A stretch of 64,000 bases of DNA from Anderseniella sp963698275 (GTDB lineage: Bacteria; Pseudomonadota; Alphaproteobacteria; Rhizobiales; Aestuariivirgaceae), in NCBI GenBank assembly GCA_963698275.1, contig CAVOQE010000001.1, forward strand, positions 1,302,001-1,366,000, in the 5' to 3' direction. The translations under genes and the position numbers were made by a program. Position 1 is the stretch's first letter. Each line of letters starts with the position of its first letter. The notes below the pieces were generated by a model that ran no database searches, had not been told where the DNA came from, and worked only from the letters and a program-made list of their open reading frames with translations. This document shows, one piece after another, positions 34,306 to 43,268 of this stretch.

Positions 34306-35412
34306 ATGACAACGCCTTTTGAACTTGGCGATGAACTGGGGCCGGCCAAGATACTGCATCTGGCGAACCCAGCCGTTGGCCTCAAGGCAATTGTTGTGGT
34401 GGACAATATTGCATGCGGACCTGCGATCGGTGGCACCCGCATGGCACCGGATGTTTCGCTTGAAGAATGTGCCAGGCTTGCCCGGGCGATGACCTATAAA
34501 AATGCCGCTGCCGGACTTGCACATGGCGGCGCCAAGTCGGTGATCTTTGCCGACCCTTCGATGGAACGGGAGCAGAAAGAGACGCTGATACGGGCATTTG
34601 CCTGTTCGATAAAGGATGTGCGCAGTTACATTCCCGGGCCGGACATGGGAACAGACGAGATGTGTATGGCCTGGGTTCATGACGAAATAGGGCGCTCGGT
34701 CGGCCTGCCCCGCGAGATAGGTGGCATACCTCTGGACGAGATCGGTGCGACCGGTTTCGGTATAGCTGTTGCAGCAGAAGTTGCCGCAGAGTTCTGTGAT
34801 GTCAAACTGGATGGCGCACGGATTGCCGTTCAGGGTTTTGGCGCTGTCGGTCAACATGCGGCTCGGCAACTTGCTGCGCGCGGTGCCGTGCTTGTTGCTG
34901 CGGCCGACTCCGGAAATACAATTACAAACAAGTCAGGTTTTGATATCGACGCCCTTATCCAGACCAAGCGGCAACAAGGGCGATTGTCTGCTCATCCCGG
35001 TGTCGGGGTTCATGAAAGCGCCCACATAGTCGGTGTCGATTGCGACATCTTGATACCGGCGGCCCGCCCGGATGTGCTGACTGGAAAGAACGTGGATTCT
35101 GTGAAGGCAAAACTCATTCTTCAAGGTGCGAACATCCCGGCCACAGCAGCGGCCGAAGAGGCTCTGCATAGCCGTGGCATCCTGTCTGTACCCGATTTCA
35201 TCGCCAATGCTGGCGGTGTGATATGTGCGGCTGTCGAGTTTCATGGAGGCTCTGAGGCAGCTGCCTTTGCCGAAATCGACGACAAGATCAGGCGTAACAC
35301 GCGTGAAGTCCTGGAACGTGCGCAGAGTGAAAATGAACAACCGAGAACGTCAGCGACAATGCTTGCCCGTGAACGCATTCGTACCGCCATGAGCCTGCGC
35401 CGGTGGCATTGA
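34306..35412 (+). CDS. Leu/Phe/Val/Glu-type amino-acid dehydrogenase
   Basis: The 368-residue protein belongs to the Glu/Leu/Phe/Val dehydrogenase family. It shows Lys65 (MTYKNAAAG), Lys77 (HGGAKSVIF), the catalytic-region PGPDMGTDE, and a Rossmann NAD site VQGFGAVGQHAARQL. It is closest in look to leucine dehydrogenase, which deaminates Leu/Val/Ile to branched 2-oxo acids. These are the substrates of the dehydrogenase complex encoded just upstream. The start is 12 bases after the E2 stop and has GGAGG before it, so it is the last gene of that operon. Confidence 0.88.
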   Translation: MTTPFELGDELGPAKILHLANPAVGLKAIVVVDNIACGPAIGGTRMAPDVSLEECARLARAMTYKNAAAGLAHGGAKSVIFADPSMEREQKETLIRAFACSIKDVRSYIPGPDMGTDEMCMAWVHDEIGRSVGLPREIGGIPLDEIGATGFGIAVAAEVAAEFCDVKLDGARIAVQGFGAVGQHAARQLAARGAVLVAAADSGNTITNKSGFDIDALIQTKRQQGRLSAHPGVGVHESAHIVGVDCDILIPAARPDVLTGKNVDSVKAKLILQGANIPATAAAEEALHSRGILSVPDFIANAGGVICAAVEFHGGSEAAAFAEIDDKIRRNTREVLERAQSENEQPRTSATMLARERIRTAMSLRRWH

Positions 35413-35421
35413 CGAGACCGT

Positions 35422-36921
35422 TCACTGGTCAAGTAACCGCTTGAGTGCCATGTCTGCCAGGTTTTCCGCAGTTTTTTGGGCGTCGGCGATCGCCAGGAAA
35501 TTGATCCGCATTTCCATGTTCTGACGCGGCGGTGACAGCAGGATCAGACCAGATGGAGACTTGTGGCGATCGTACAGCAACCCGTCCAGCAGGTTGATTG
35601 CCTGGTCAGTGGAAAAAACACTTGCATCGCGCAACGACTGTTGCACGACAACAAATCCGGAATGAGGATTTGACGGTTGCAAATTATTGGCCAGCGTAAG
35701 GGGAATTGATACGCCGCCCCAGCGCGCATTGCACTCGATCCAGTGCAAGCTCCGGCGCGCTCCTGGTGTCTGCGAGATTATCGCATCGAAGCTGCAGCGA
35801 CCATAATAGCCGAACTTCTGAAACAGGCAGGCAAACAGCATTGCCTCCCTGACCAGTTGGTCATGCAACCGCTGGCTGAGTGCAGCCCGTCTGGCGCCAA
35901 TGAAGGTTCCCGCCTCGCCTTGCACCGATTGCTCGAACACGCCTTCGACTATCGGCAACCCTTCAGTTTCCAGTGGCATCCAGATTTGTACCGAAGGACT
36001 GGAAACCACATCGCAGTCCCAGACACCTACGAGAACGGGATAACGTTCGTGCCAACCCCGGGATTGCAGGACCTCCAGCAGGTCATTGCGTATATCGGCG
36101 ACATTCTTGCCGCTCAGGTCATCGCTGTCGAATGCGATATTGCCGACCGAACCGGCACTGTCCGGTATCTTTAACACGACACGTGGATGGCGTTTTGCAA
36201 GCCGGGCAATATGTCCGGCTGCTGCAGCCGGTCCGAATACCCCATGGGTAGGTGGCAATGCATCAGACCCGAGTAATTCGCGAACCCGGTTCGTGAACCA
36301 TATCTTGTTGTTTGCACGGCGTGCCACGCGGGGAGAAGGTCCGGCCACAGAGATTTCCACCTCACAGCGCTGACTGATGTCCTGGGCGAGGCGCCAGACG
36401 TTGCCGGTGGTATTGAAAGCCAGCAACTGGAGTTTGCCTGCGTTGCGGGCGATCGGGTTGATAGCAGAGTGCATCCGGGTGTTTGTGCGGCATTCAATGG
36501 ACATTGGGGTCAGATGGTCACCCCGGGCCGTCTGCGGATCAATGAAAGTGATGTCAGTGAGATTCAGGTGTTTTGAGAGATAATCCTCAAAGGCTTTGTC
36601 GCGTTGATGAATGGCAACGATGTCACCTGGCTGGGCCAATACAGCCATTCGGTATTCAAGCAGGGAAGGAATATTGCCGGAAAACAAACTGATCTCCTGC
36701 TGGTCACCAAAGATCAATGCCGGCGCGTTTGAAAGGCCTTGCTTCACCAGCGGCGCGAATTGTGTGCTGGCGCCAAGGGCGGGCTCATCGCGTATCAGCC
36801 GATTGGCAATCGTCTGAACACGAGCTTTATCTTCCTTGTCGAGCTTTGGTTTACAGCACGGAACAATCGTCAGCGGCGCGCGCTCATGTGCCTGTAACGG
36901 GTTGTCTGACGCGGCTTCCAT
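35422..36921 (-). CDS. ATP-grasp superfamily protein (peptide-ligase-like)
   Basis: The 499-residue protein (ATG 36921; a longer ORF start at 37074 adds a Cys/His-rich, non-conserved leader) has a non-conserved N-terminal half like the pre-ATP-grasp domain of PGM1-type peptide ligases. An ATP-grasp core follows: nucleotide-binding Lys in RVVLKIPDSAGSVGN, and Mg-binding residues in SFDAII and WIECNARWGGVSIPLTLA. ATP-grasp enzymes join carboxylates to amines, thiols or ADP. It is divergent from the amidotransferase gene and shares a 129-base promoter region containing an Fnr-like box. Substrates are unknown. Confidence 0.75.
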   Translation of the reverse strand: MEAASDNPLQAHERAPLTIVPCCKPKLDKEDKARVQTIANRLIRDEPALGASTQFAPLVKQGLSNAPALIFGDQQEISLFSGNIPSLLEYRMAVLAQPGDIVAIHQRDKAFEDYLSKHLNLTDITFIDPQTARGDHLTPMSIECRTNTRMHSAINPIARNAGKLQLLAFNTTGNVWRLAQDISQRCEVEISVAGPSPRVARRANNKIWFTNRVRELLGSDALPPTHGVFGPAAAAGHIARLAKRHPRVVLKIPDSAGSVGNIAFDSDDLSGKNVADIRNDLLEVLQSRGWHERYPVLVGVWDCDVVSSPSVQIWMPLETEGLPIVEGVFEQSVQGEAGTFIGARRAALSQRLHDQLVREAMLFACLFQKFGYYGRCSFDAIISQTPGARRSLHWIECNARWGGVSIPLTLANNLQPSNPHSGFVVVQQSLRDASVFSTDQAINLLDGLLYDRHKSPSGLILLSPPRQNMEMRINFLAIADAQKTAENLADMALKRLLDQ

Positions 36922-36984
36922 TGGAAATACAGCATTCCTCGATGCAATTGGCCCGAAGTCTAGCTTCTCCAGAACTTGAGGCTT

Positions 36985-36998
36985 TTGACATTGATCAT
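36985..36998. promoter_or_regulatory. Fnr/FixK-like box 3
   Basis: TTGACATTGATCAT fits TTGAC-N4-ATCAA with one mismatch. It lies midway between the divergent ATP-grasp and amidotransferase starts, about 59 bases from the latter, and so could activate both. Confidence 0.55.
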
Positions 36999-37050
36999 GG
37001 CCGCTTCCGGTGCACTCGTGTTTGTTGGATTTGCAATCTGGAGAATGCCA

Positions 37051-37881
37051 ATGTGCCGCCTTTATGCTTTGCATGCAAACGAGCCAACCCGCGTGGAATG
37101 CAGCCTTGTCACGGCGCAGAATGCCTTAATGCGTCAAAGCCAGGGAGACAGCGAAGGTTTGATGCACGGTCATGGCTGGGGTGTTGCCGACTATGATGAC
37201 GGCCTTCCCATGGTGGAAAAGCAGACCTGGGCAGCGTTTGATGGCGAGCACTTCGAGCGCAAGGCTGCACGGGTTTATGCCCGCACGGTTGTGGCCCATG
37301 TCAGGCGCGCAACAGTTGGTCCGCCTGGAATGGAGAATACACATCCCTTTGAACACGGGCGCTGGATTTTTGCCCATAACGGAACATTGCCTGGTTTCGA
37401 CCTGGTGCGGCCGATGTTGCTGGACGCGACAGACCGGCTTCACAGAACCGAAATTCATGGCTCAACCGACAGCGAGCACATTTTCAGATATCTGTTGTCA
37501 TTGTGGATGCACAATCCCGAACGGGATCTGCTTTCCACCGTGCGCCTTGGCGTTGAGCAGATCGTGGCGTGGTGCCGGCAGGTGAAGCCGGATGCAAAGC
37601 CGGGTGTCAATATTGTTCTCACTGACGGCGATCGCCTGGTTGGAACAAGGCTCAACAGGACCCTTTGGTTTCTGGAACGGGAAGCCATGTTCAAATGTGA
37701 CATTTGCGGCAAGTCACACGTTCATCATGAACCGAAACAGCAATACCGGGCTGTTGAACTGGCGTCGGAGCGGATAACAGCGGAGCCGGAATGGAAAGCC
37801 GTTCCCAATGCGACGGTGTTTTCGGTGGACAACGACTACTGCCTGCGGTTCGAACCGCTGACAGTGGAGGAGGCGGCCTGA
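37051..37881 (+). CDS. class II (Ntn-type) glutamine amidotransferase
   Basis: The 276-residue protein begins MCRLYALHANEP, so removal of Met exposes the catalytic Cys, which decides the start at 37051 (GGAG lies upstream). Other features are VVAHVRRATVG, the oxyanion-region IFAHNGTLPGF and HGSTDSEHIFRYLL, as in YafJ/EgtC-like enzymes. It releases ammonia from glutamine for a partner. Its C-terminus has a CDICGK-SHVHH metal-ribbon-like patch. The archaeal-type AdoMet synthetase gene follows 23 bases later, and the ATP-grasp gene lies opposite, a likely amidation partner. Confidence 0.88.
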   Translation: MCRLYALHANEPTRVECSLVTAQNALMRQSQGDSEGLMHGHGWGVADYDDGLPMVEKQTWAAFDGEHFERKAARVYARTVVAHVRRATVGPPGMENTHPFEHGRWIFAHNGTLPGFDLVRPMLLDATDRLHRTEIHGSTDSEHIFRYLLSLWMHNPERDLLSTVRLGVEQIVAWCRQVKPDAKPGVNIVLTDGDRLVGTRLNRTLWFLEREAMFKCDICGKSHVHHEPKQQYRAVELASERITAEPEWKAVPNATVFSVDNDYCLRFEPLTVEEAA

Positions 37882-37904
37882 ATGCTGCATCAGGAGATCA
37901 TGCC

Positions 37905-39098
37905 GTGACGCTTCAGAATTTCAGCCTTGGCCGACTGGGCGATGATAGTTCCAATGTCGAACTCGTGGAACGAAAGGGCAGGGGCCATCCCGATACGATG
38001 GCGGATGCGCTTTCGGAAGCCTTTTCGCAAGCACTGTCCAACCACTACCTGAAGCAGTGCGGAACAATCCTGCATCACAATGTCGATAAACTGCTCATTG
38101 CAGCCGGTTGCGCGACGCCAGCCTTCGGGGCTGGCGAGGTGACTATGCCTTTCGATGTCTATCTTGCAGGGCGCGCTACGATGTCGGTCAACAGTAAGGA
38201 AGTCCCGGTTGAAGACATCGCCCGGCAGACCGTAGCCGACTGGCTAACTGCGAACTTTCACGCTCTCGATCCGGTGCACAGCGCTAATGTGCGATGTCTG
38301 GTTCGCCCCGGCGCTTCCGAGTTGGTTGAGCTGTTTGGCCGGCAATCCATTCCTCTGGCAAACGATACTTCCATCGGTGCAGCTTTCGCGCCGCTCAGTC
38401 CGACCGAGCAACTCGTTCTGGCCGCGGAGCGCTACCTGACGTCGGAGACGTCAACCACAAGGCATCCCGAGCGAGGTGAGGACGTCAAGGTCATGGCCAT
38501 GCGCGACGGCCATGAAGTCCGGCTTACCATTGCCTGTGCGATGATTGGCAAGTACCTGAACACGCTTGAAGACTATGCTGAAGCAAAGCGCGTGCTGGCA
38601 TCTGATATACTTGCGTTGCCGGAAGCCGGGGCTGCAGGCGATGTTGCCATAAGTGTAAACGCCGCTGATGATCTGGCGACGGGTTCGGTCTACTTGACCG
38701 TAACCGGCACATCCGCTGAAGCCGGAGATGACGGGCAGACGGGTCGGGGTAACCGCATCAACGGCCTCATAACCCCGCTAAAGCCAACCAGCATGGAAGC
38801 CATTGCCGGCAAGAACCCTGTCAACCATGTTGGCAAGCTCTACAACGTTGTGGCCCAACGGATATGCAACTCAATCATTGCAGGGCTGGGAGAGGTGACA
38901 AGCGTGCAATGCGCCCTGTTGAGCGAGATCGGTCGGCCCATTGACCAACCGGCGAGGACCCTGATCCGGGTAACGCCAATTGCCGGGTGTTCGCTGGAAA
39001 AGTTGCGGGATCCTGTTGAACGCATAGTTCACGGGCATTTACAGCAGATATCAGAACTCTCGCTTGAGTTCACCGCCGGCAAAGTATCGATCTACTGA
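37905..39098 (+). CDS. archaeal-type S-adenosylmethionine synthetase
   Basis: The 397-residue protein is not of bacterial MetK type. It matches archaeal methionine adenosyltransferase along its whole length: ERKGRGHPDTMADAL, ILHHNVDKLLIAAG, PLANDTSIGAAFAPLS, SVYLTVTGTSAEAGDDGQ and GRGNRINGLITPLKPTSMEA, then KNPVNHVGK. The GTG at 37905, with CAGGAG eight bases upstream, gives the family N-terminus. It makes AdoMet from Met and ATP. It stands between the amidotransferase and the isoaspartate methyltransferase, an obvious AdoMet user. A normal metK probably exists elsewhere. Confidence 0.92.
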   Translation: MTLQNFSLGRLGDDSSNVELVERKGRGHPDTMADALSEAFSQALSNHYLKQCGTILHHNVDKLLIAAGCATPAFGAGEVTMPFDVYLAGRATMSVNSKEVPVEDIARQTVADWLTANFHALDPVHSANVRCLVRPGASELVELFGRQSIPLANDTSIGAAFAPLSPTEQLVLAAERYLTSETSTTRHPERGEDVKVMAMRDGHEVRLTIACAMIGKYLNTLEDYAEAKRVLASDILALPEAGAAGDVAISVNAADDLATGSVYLTVTGTSAEAGDDGQTGRGNRINGLITPLKPTSMEAIAGKNPVNHVGKLYNVVAQRICNSIIAGLGEVTSVQCALLSEIGRPIDQPARTLIRVTPIAGCSLEKLRDPVERIVHGHLQQISELSLEFTAGKVSIY

Positions 39099-39137
39099 TA
39101 ACCAGGGCGAAGATGGCGCGCACAAGGAGTGCGGAAA

Positions 39138-39821
39138 ATGCAGAATGACGTTACGGATGAGATGTATACCACCAGGCGTGAAGCCATGGTACGGGACCAA
39201 CTTGTCGGTCGCGACATCAGGGATCAACTGGTGCTGGAGGCCATGAGAAAGGTGCCGCGTGAACGGTTCGTGCCGGAAATGGAGCGGGACTTCGCTTATA
39301 CTGACGGCCCGCTTCCCATCGGAGCCGGTCAGACGATCTCGCAACCCTTTATAGTCGCTCTGATGACCGAAGCCCTGCAACTCAAAGGTGGGGAACGGGT
39401 GCTGGAGATTGGTACAGGTTCAGGTTATGCGGCGGCGATCCTGGCGGAAATTGCCGGTGAGGTATTTACGGTTGAACGCGTCAAGGAACTGGCGGACCGG
39501 GCTGCAGACACCCTGAGGGATCAGGGCTATGTCAATGCCCATGTCAGGCATGGAGACGGGACGCTTGGTTGGGCCGAGCATGCGCCATATGATGCAATTG
39601 TTGTAACAGCGGGCGGTCCCAAAGTTCCTGAAAGCCTCAGACAGCAACTCGCGGTTGGCGGGCGGCTGGTCATGCCGGTCGGCATAAACCCGCAATTTCA
39701 GAGCCTCGTTCAGGTGGTCCGTATTTCGGATGACCGTTTTGACAGCACCGACCTTGGTGCGGTCAGGTTTGTAGCTCTTGTTGGAAAAGAAGGATGGCGA
39801 GAGAGCGATGCTGGTTTGTGA
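39138..39821 (+). CDS. pcm: protein-L-isoaspartate O-methyltransferase
   Basis: The 227-residue protein has the PCMT hallmarks: REAMVRDQLVGRDI, PLPIGAGQTISQPFIVA and the AdoMet-binding VLEIGTGSGYAAAILAE, then GDGTLGW. It methylates isoaspartate or D-aspartate residues in damaged proteins as the first step of repair. ATG at 39138 follows AAGGAG by eight bases. It lies 39 bases after the AdoMet synthetase gene and so is likely co-transcribed and supplied by it. It ends convergent to the UspA gene. Confidence 0.93.
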   Translation: MQNDVTDEMYTTRREAMVRDQLVGRDIRDQLVLEAMRKVPRERFVPEMERDFAYTDGPLPIGAGQTISQPFIVALMTEALQLKGGERVLEIGTGSGYAAAILAEIAGEVFTVERVKELADRAADTLRDQGYVNAHVRHGDGTLGWAEHAPYDAIVVTAGGPKVPESLRQQLAVGGRLVMPVGINPQFQSLVQVVRISDDRFDSTDLGAVRFVALVGKEGWRESDAGL

Positions 39822-39826
39822 GCGGA

Positions 39827-40246
39827 TTACCTCAGTACCAAAACAGAGCAGTGAGCATGCCGTACGACCTTTCCCGCTACAGATCCAAGCAGGTAATCTT
39901 TCAACCCGGGCTGGTGAGAGGCTACCATTATCAGATCACATTTTTCTTTTTCTGCGTACGCAAGTATCACACCTGCCGGGTTCCCGCTCTCGACCACAAC
40001 TTTCGTTGATGCCGGCAGGTCATGCTTTCGGACCAATTCCCTGAGGTCTGCCCTGGCATTCTCAACGACTTTTTCATGCAATCCGGATGGTATTTCAATC
40101 GCCACGTAGGGTGGGATTTCCGGAATGACATTCAGCAGTGTAAGCTGGCTTTTACTGGTGTCGGCAAGATACTTCGCTCTCTCGACCATCTTGCTGCCTT
40201 TCTCGATGTGCGAGAAATCGACGGGAACTAGAACTTTCTTGTACAT
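39827..40246 (-). CDS. universal stress protein, UspA family
   Basis: The 139-residue single-domain Usp starts MYKKVLVPVDFSHIEKGSK. The ATP-binding-type end is GSVAGKVVRHAHCSVLVL, which keeps the G-x2-G-type loop. A Fnr-like box is centred about 60 bases upstream of the start. Usp genes under Fnr/FixK control are common in facultative alphaproteobacteria. The exact partner is unknown. Confidence 0.92.
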   Translation of the reverse strand: MYKKVLVPVDFSHIEKGSKMVERAKYLADTSKSQLTLLNVIPEIPPYVAIEIPSGLHEKVVENARADLRELVRKHDLPASTKVVVESGNPAGVILAYAEKEKCDLIMVASHQPGLKDYLLGSVAGKVVRHAHCSVLVLR

Positions 40247-40299
40247 TGGGCACCTCCATGTTTGTTTGTTCCTTATATGCCAGCACTTACGTTTGTTTG

Positions 40300-40313
40300 T
40301 TGACGGATATCAA
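40300..40313. promoter_or_regulatory. Fnr/FixK-like box 4 (uspA promoter)
   Basis: TTGACGGATATCAA fits TTGAC-N4-ATCAA, with half sites matching the consensus but for C/T. It lies 54 bases upstream of the UspA start codon in the 114-base gap before the alcohol dehydrogenase stop. Confidence 0.65.
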
Positions 40314-40360
40314 GAATCCGACCGCTGACTGAAAGTTGGCATCCCATAAATCTGCGCAGA

Positions 40361-41401
40361 TTACCGATGAGCGACAGTTCCCGGCAACTGTTTCAAGCCG
40401 GGAACAAGGACGATTGCACCCGATATATCGCCGTTTCTGAGACGCTCGAGTGCTTCATTGGCCGCGGACATTGGCATGACATTTACGGATGTCTTTATGT
40501 TGACTTGAGACGCCATGTGCAGGAACTCATGAGCGTCTTGACGCGTCAGGTTGGCGATGGATTTGATGGTTCGCTCACCCCACAGCAGGCGGTATGGCAT
40601 TACTGGGATGTCGCTCATGTGAATGCCGCCGAGAATGACGCGACCGCCTTTCCTTACTGCCTTGAGAGCAGCAGGGATCAAGGCACCTATTGGCGCGAAG
40701 ATGATCGCCGCATCCAGGAGTTCAGGAGGCGGCATGTTCGACCCGTCTGCCCAGACACAGCCAAGTGATCTGGCAAAATCCTGAGCAACCACATCACCCG
40801 GCCTTGTGAAGGCATAGATGCTGCGGCCTTCATGAAGGGCAATTTGTGTGACGATATGGGCGGCCGCGCCAAATCCGTAAATGCCAAGTTTCTTTGCATC
40901 CGCAGTGGCTCGCAACGATCGGTGACCGATCAGGCCGGCACATAACAAGGGGGCCACTTCCGCATCGCCATAGTTTTCCGGAAGCGGAAAACAATAGCGC
41001 GCATCGGCAACGGTATGGGTCGCGTACCCGCCATCAATCTGGTAACCGGTAAACAGGGCCGAGTTGCAGAGGTTTTCCCGACCGGAAACACAATAATCAC
41101 AGATGCCGCATGTGTAACCAAGCCATGCAATACCTATCCTGTCATTGGGTTGAAGGGTTTCTACTCCATCGCCAACTGTGAGAATACGTCCCACAATTTC
41201 GTGACCGGGGATGACGGGCAGTTTTGGATCCGGCAGCTCTCCGTCGATGAGATGCAGGTCCGTACGGCACACAGCGCAGGCCAGGACTTCAACCAGAACC
41301 TGACCCTTGCCAGGCTGAGGAATATCGCGTTCAACGAGCCGCAGCGGCCTGTCAGGCCCCTCGAAGACCATTGCCTGCATGTGGGAGCTGGCATTTGTCA
41401 T
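40361..41401 (-). CDS. zinc-dependent alcohol dehydrogenase family protein
   Basis: The 346-residue protein is an MDR alcohol dehydrogenase. The catalytic-zinc region is ACAVCRTDLHLIDGELPDPK plus GHEIVG. The structural zinc has four cysteines in CGICDYCVSGRENLC, and the Rossmann segment is GIYGFGAAAHIVTQ. A purine- and GAGGG-rich stretch precedes the ATG at 41401. The gene lies 23 bases after the chaperonin stop on the same strand and is probably co-transcribed. It may interconvert ethanol and acetaldehyde at low oxygen; substrate unproven. Confidence 0.9.
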   Translation of the reverse strand: MTNASSHMQAMVFEGPDRPLRLVERDIPQPGKGQVLVEVLACAVCRTDLHLIDGELPDPKLPVIPGHEIVGRILTVGDGVETLQPNDRIGIAWLGYTCGICDYCVSGRENLCNSALFTGYQIDGGYATHTVADARYCFPLPENYGDAEVAPLLCAGLIGHRSLRATADAKKLGIYGFGAAAHIVTQIALHEGRSIYAFTRPGDVVAQDFARSLGCVWADGSNMPPPELLDAAIIFAPIGALIPAALKAVRKGGRVILGGIHMSDIPVMPYRLLWGERTIKSIANLTRQDAHEFLHMASQVNIKTSVNVMPMSAANEALERLRNGDISGAIVLVPGLKQLPGTVAHR

Positions 41402-41424
41402 TCGGGTCCCTCTTGTCAGGTTTT

Positions 41425-43045
41425 TCAGAAAGCGGTCTCGTGCGCCGGAACTTTCTGCTCCGTCTCAGGCAGTTCCGTCATGGTGGCTTCCGTGAGCAGT
41501 AACACGCTGGCAACAGACACCGCATTCTCCAACGCCACTCGGACCACTTTCGTCGGGTCTATGATGCCTTCTTCCACCAGATCGACATAAATTTTCCTTG
41601 CTGCGTCAAATCCGACATTACCTTCTTCCGACAGCATGCGCGCAACGACGACACCGCCATCAGTTGCGGAATTCTCAGCGATTTGCCGCGCGGGCACTTC
41701 GAGTGCACGTTTCAGAATTTGGACGCCTGTCCGTTCATCGCCTGTACAAGCTTCCTCTTCTTCTATGACCGCCGGTATGCACTTTAAAAGCGCCATGCCG
41801 CCACCAGGAACAATCCCTTCCTCCACTGCAGCCTTGGTCGCGTGGATTGCATCATCCAGTGCTTCTTTCTTTGATTTCATCTCTGCTTCGGTTGGCGCTC
41901 CGACACGAATGACAGCCACTCCACCGGTTAACTTGGCGAGCCGCTCCTGTAGCTTTTCGCGATCATACTCGCTGGTGGTCTTGTCAATTTCCCGCCGGAT
42001 TTGCTCGATCCTGGCATCGATCAGCTTACGGTCGCCGCCACCTCCGACAATCGTGGTTGTGTCTTTGTCGACGACAATCCGCGCTGCTCGGCCGAGCTGA
42101 TCCATGGATGTATTTTCCAGCTTGAAGCCCAAATCGGCAGATATGACCTGCGCACCCGTCAAGACCGATATGTCTTGTAGAATGGCCTTTCTGCGGTCTC
42201 CAAAACCCGGCGCCTTGATGGCGCAGTTTTTCAGCATCCCTCTGATCTGGTTGACTATCAAAGTCGCCAGAGCCTCGCCTTCAATGTCTTCGGCAATAAC
42301 AAACAGGGGTGTTCCGGCTTTTGCGATGGTCTCCAGAAGCGGCAGCAGATCATGCAGCACGTTTATCTTGCGATCCACCAGCAAGACGGCGCAATCGGTG
42401 AGAACCGCCTCCATCTTTTCGGGATCACTTACGAAGTAGGGAGACACAAATCCCCGATCCAGTTGCATGCCTTCAACCACCTCCAGCACTGTCTCGGTGG
42501 TCTTGGCCTCTTCAACGGTTATCACTCCTTCTGCACCGACCTTTTCCATGGCTTCTCCAACAAGTTTGCCGATGCCGGCATCGTTGTGCGCAGAGATGGT
42601 TGCCACCTGTTCCTTTTCCTTCGATGTCACAACGGGCCGAGACATCTCGTGAAGTGCGGCGATGACTTTGCCGGTCGCACGTTCCAGACCCCGTTTGATA
42701 TCGATTGCGCTGGCGCCGGCTACGACATTACGCACGCCATCAGCAAAGATGGCATGCGCCAGGATGGTCGAGGCGCTGGTTCCATCTCCAACCATCTCGC
42801 CGGTCTTCTCAGCCGCAAGCCGCAGCATCTGCGCACCCAGAATTCTCTTCCGGGTCTTTCAGATCAAACTCTTTGGCAATGGTGACACCATCATTGCAGA
42901 CAATCGGTGCGCCCCACTTTTTCTCGATTAGGACAGACTTTGAGCGTGGCCCGAGAGTGACCCTGATGGCATCTGCCAACTTTGCTGTGCCGCGAAGAAT
43001 TTTCTCGCGTGCTTCGGAACGATACAGAACCTGCTTGTGGGCCAT
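41425..43045 (-). pseudogene. divergent GroEL-family chaperonin with a +1 frameshift
   Basis: Residues 1-67 (MAHKQVLYRSEAREKILRG, TLGPRSKSVLIEKKWGAP, CNDGVTIAKEFDL) read in one frame. The rest (GAQMLRLAAEKTGEMVGDGT onward) is one frame over. The join falls at the AATTCT near 42841-42846; dropping one T gives DPEENLGAQM, exactly the GroEL consensus. The 1621-base length is 3n+1, so a 539-residue protein is restored. The sequence is a diverged paralogue lacking the Gly-Gly-Met tail and a groES neighbour. It may be a sequencing error, a true pseudogene or recoding. If intact, it shares an Fnr-box promoter region with hsp20. Confidence 0.85.
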
Positions 43046-43107
43046 TTCGACATCTCACTCGACTGAAGAAGTTGCTCAATGCTTATCGTGAACTCCATCA
43101 ATGTCGC

Positions 43108-43121
43108 TTGATTTGCGTCAA
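43108..43121. promoter_or_regulatory. Fnr/FixK-like box 5 (groEL-like/hsp20 divergent promoter)
   Basis: TTGATTTGCGTCAA fits TTGAT-N4-ATCAA with one mismatch. It lies 63 bases upstream of the chaperonin start and about 148 bases upstream of hsp20, in their 223-base shared region. No CIRCE element is seen there. Confidence 0.65.
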
Positions 43122-43268
43122 TAGCGCGCTGGCTCTTGTGGTCTAGGTTGTTTTGCAGTCCCAGACGGGGGGATTGGCGTTGAGCACAGGGATAGTCTCA
43201 GCGTCTCCCGGTTGTTCATTCTGATGTCCGTGGCCTGTTGGGCCAACAATTTCACAGGAGTATCGAAA

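Noticed and set aside
43046..43268. CIRCE or heat-shock operator near the groEL-like and hsp20 genes
   Set aside because: No GTTAGCACTC-type inverted repeat is present; only the Fnr-like box is seen.
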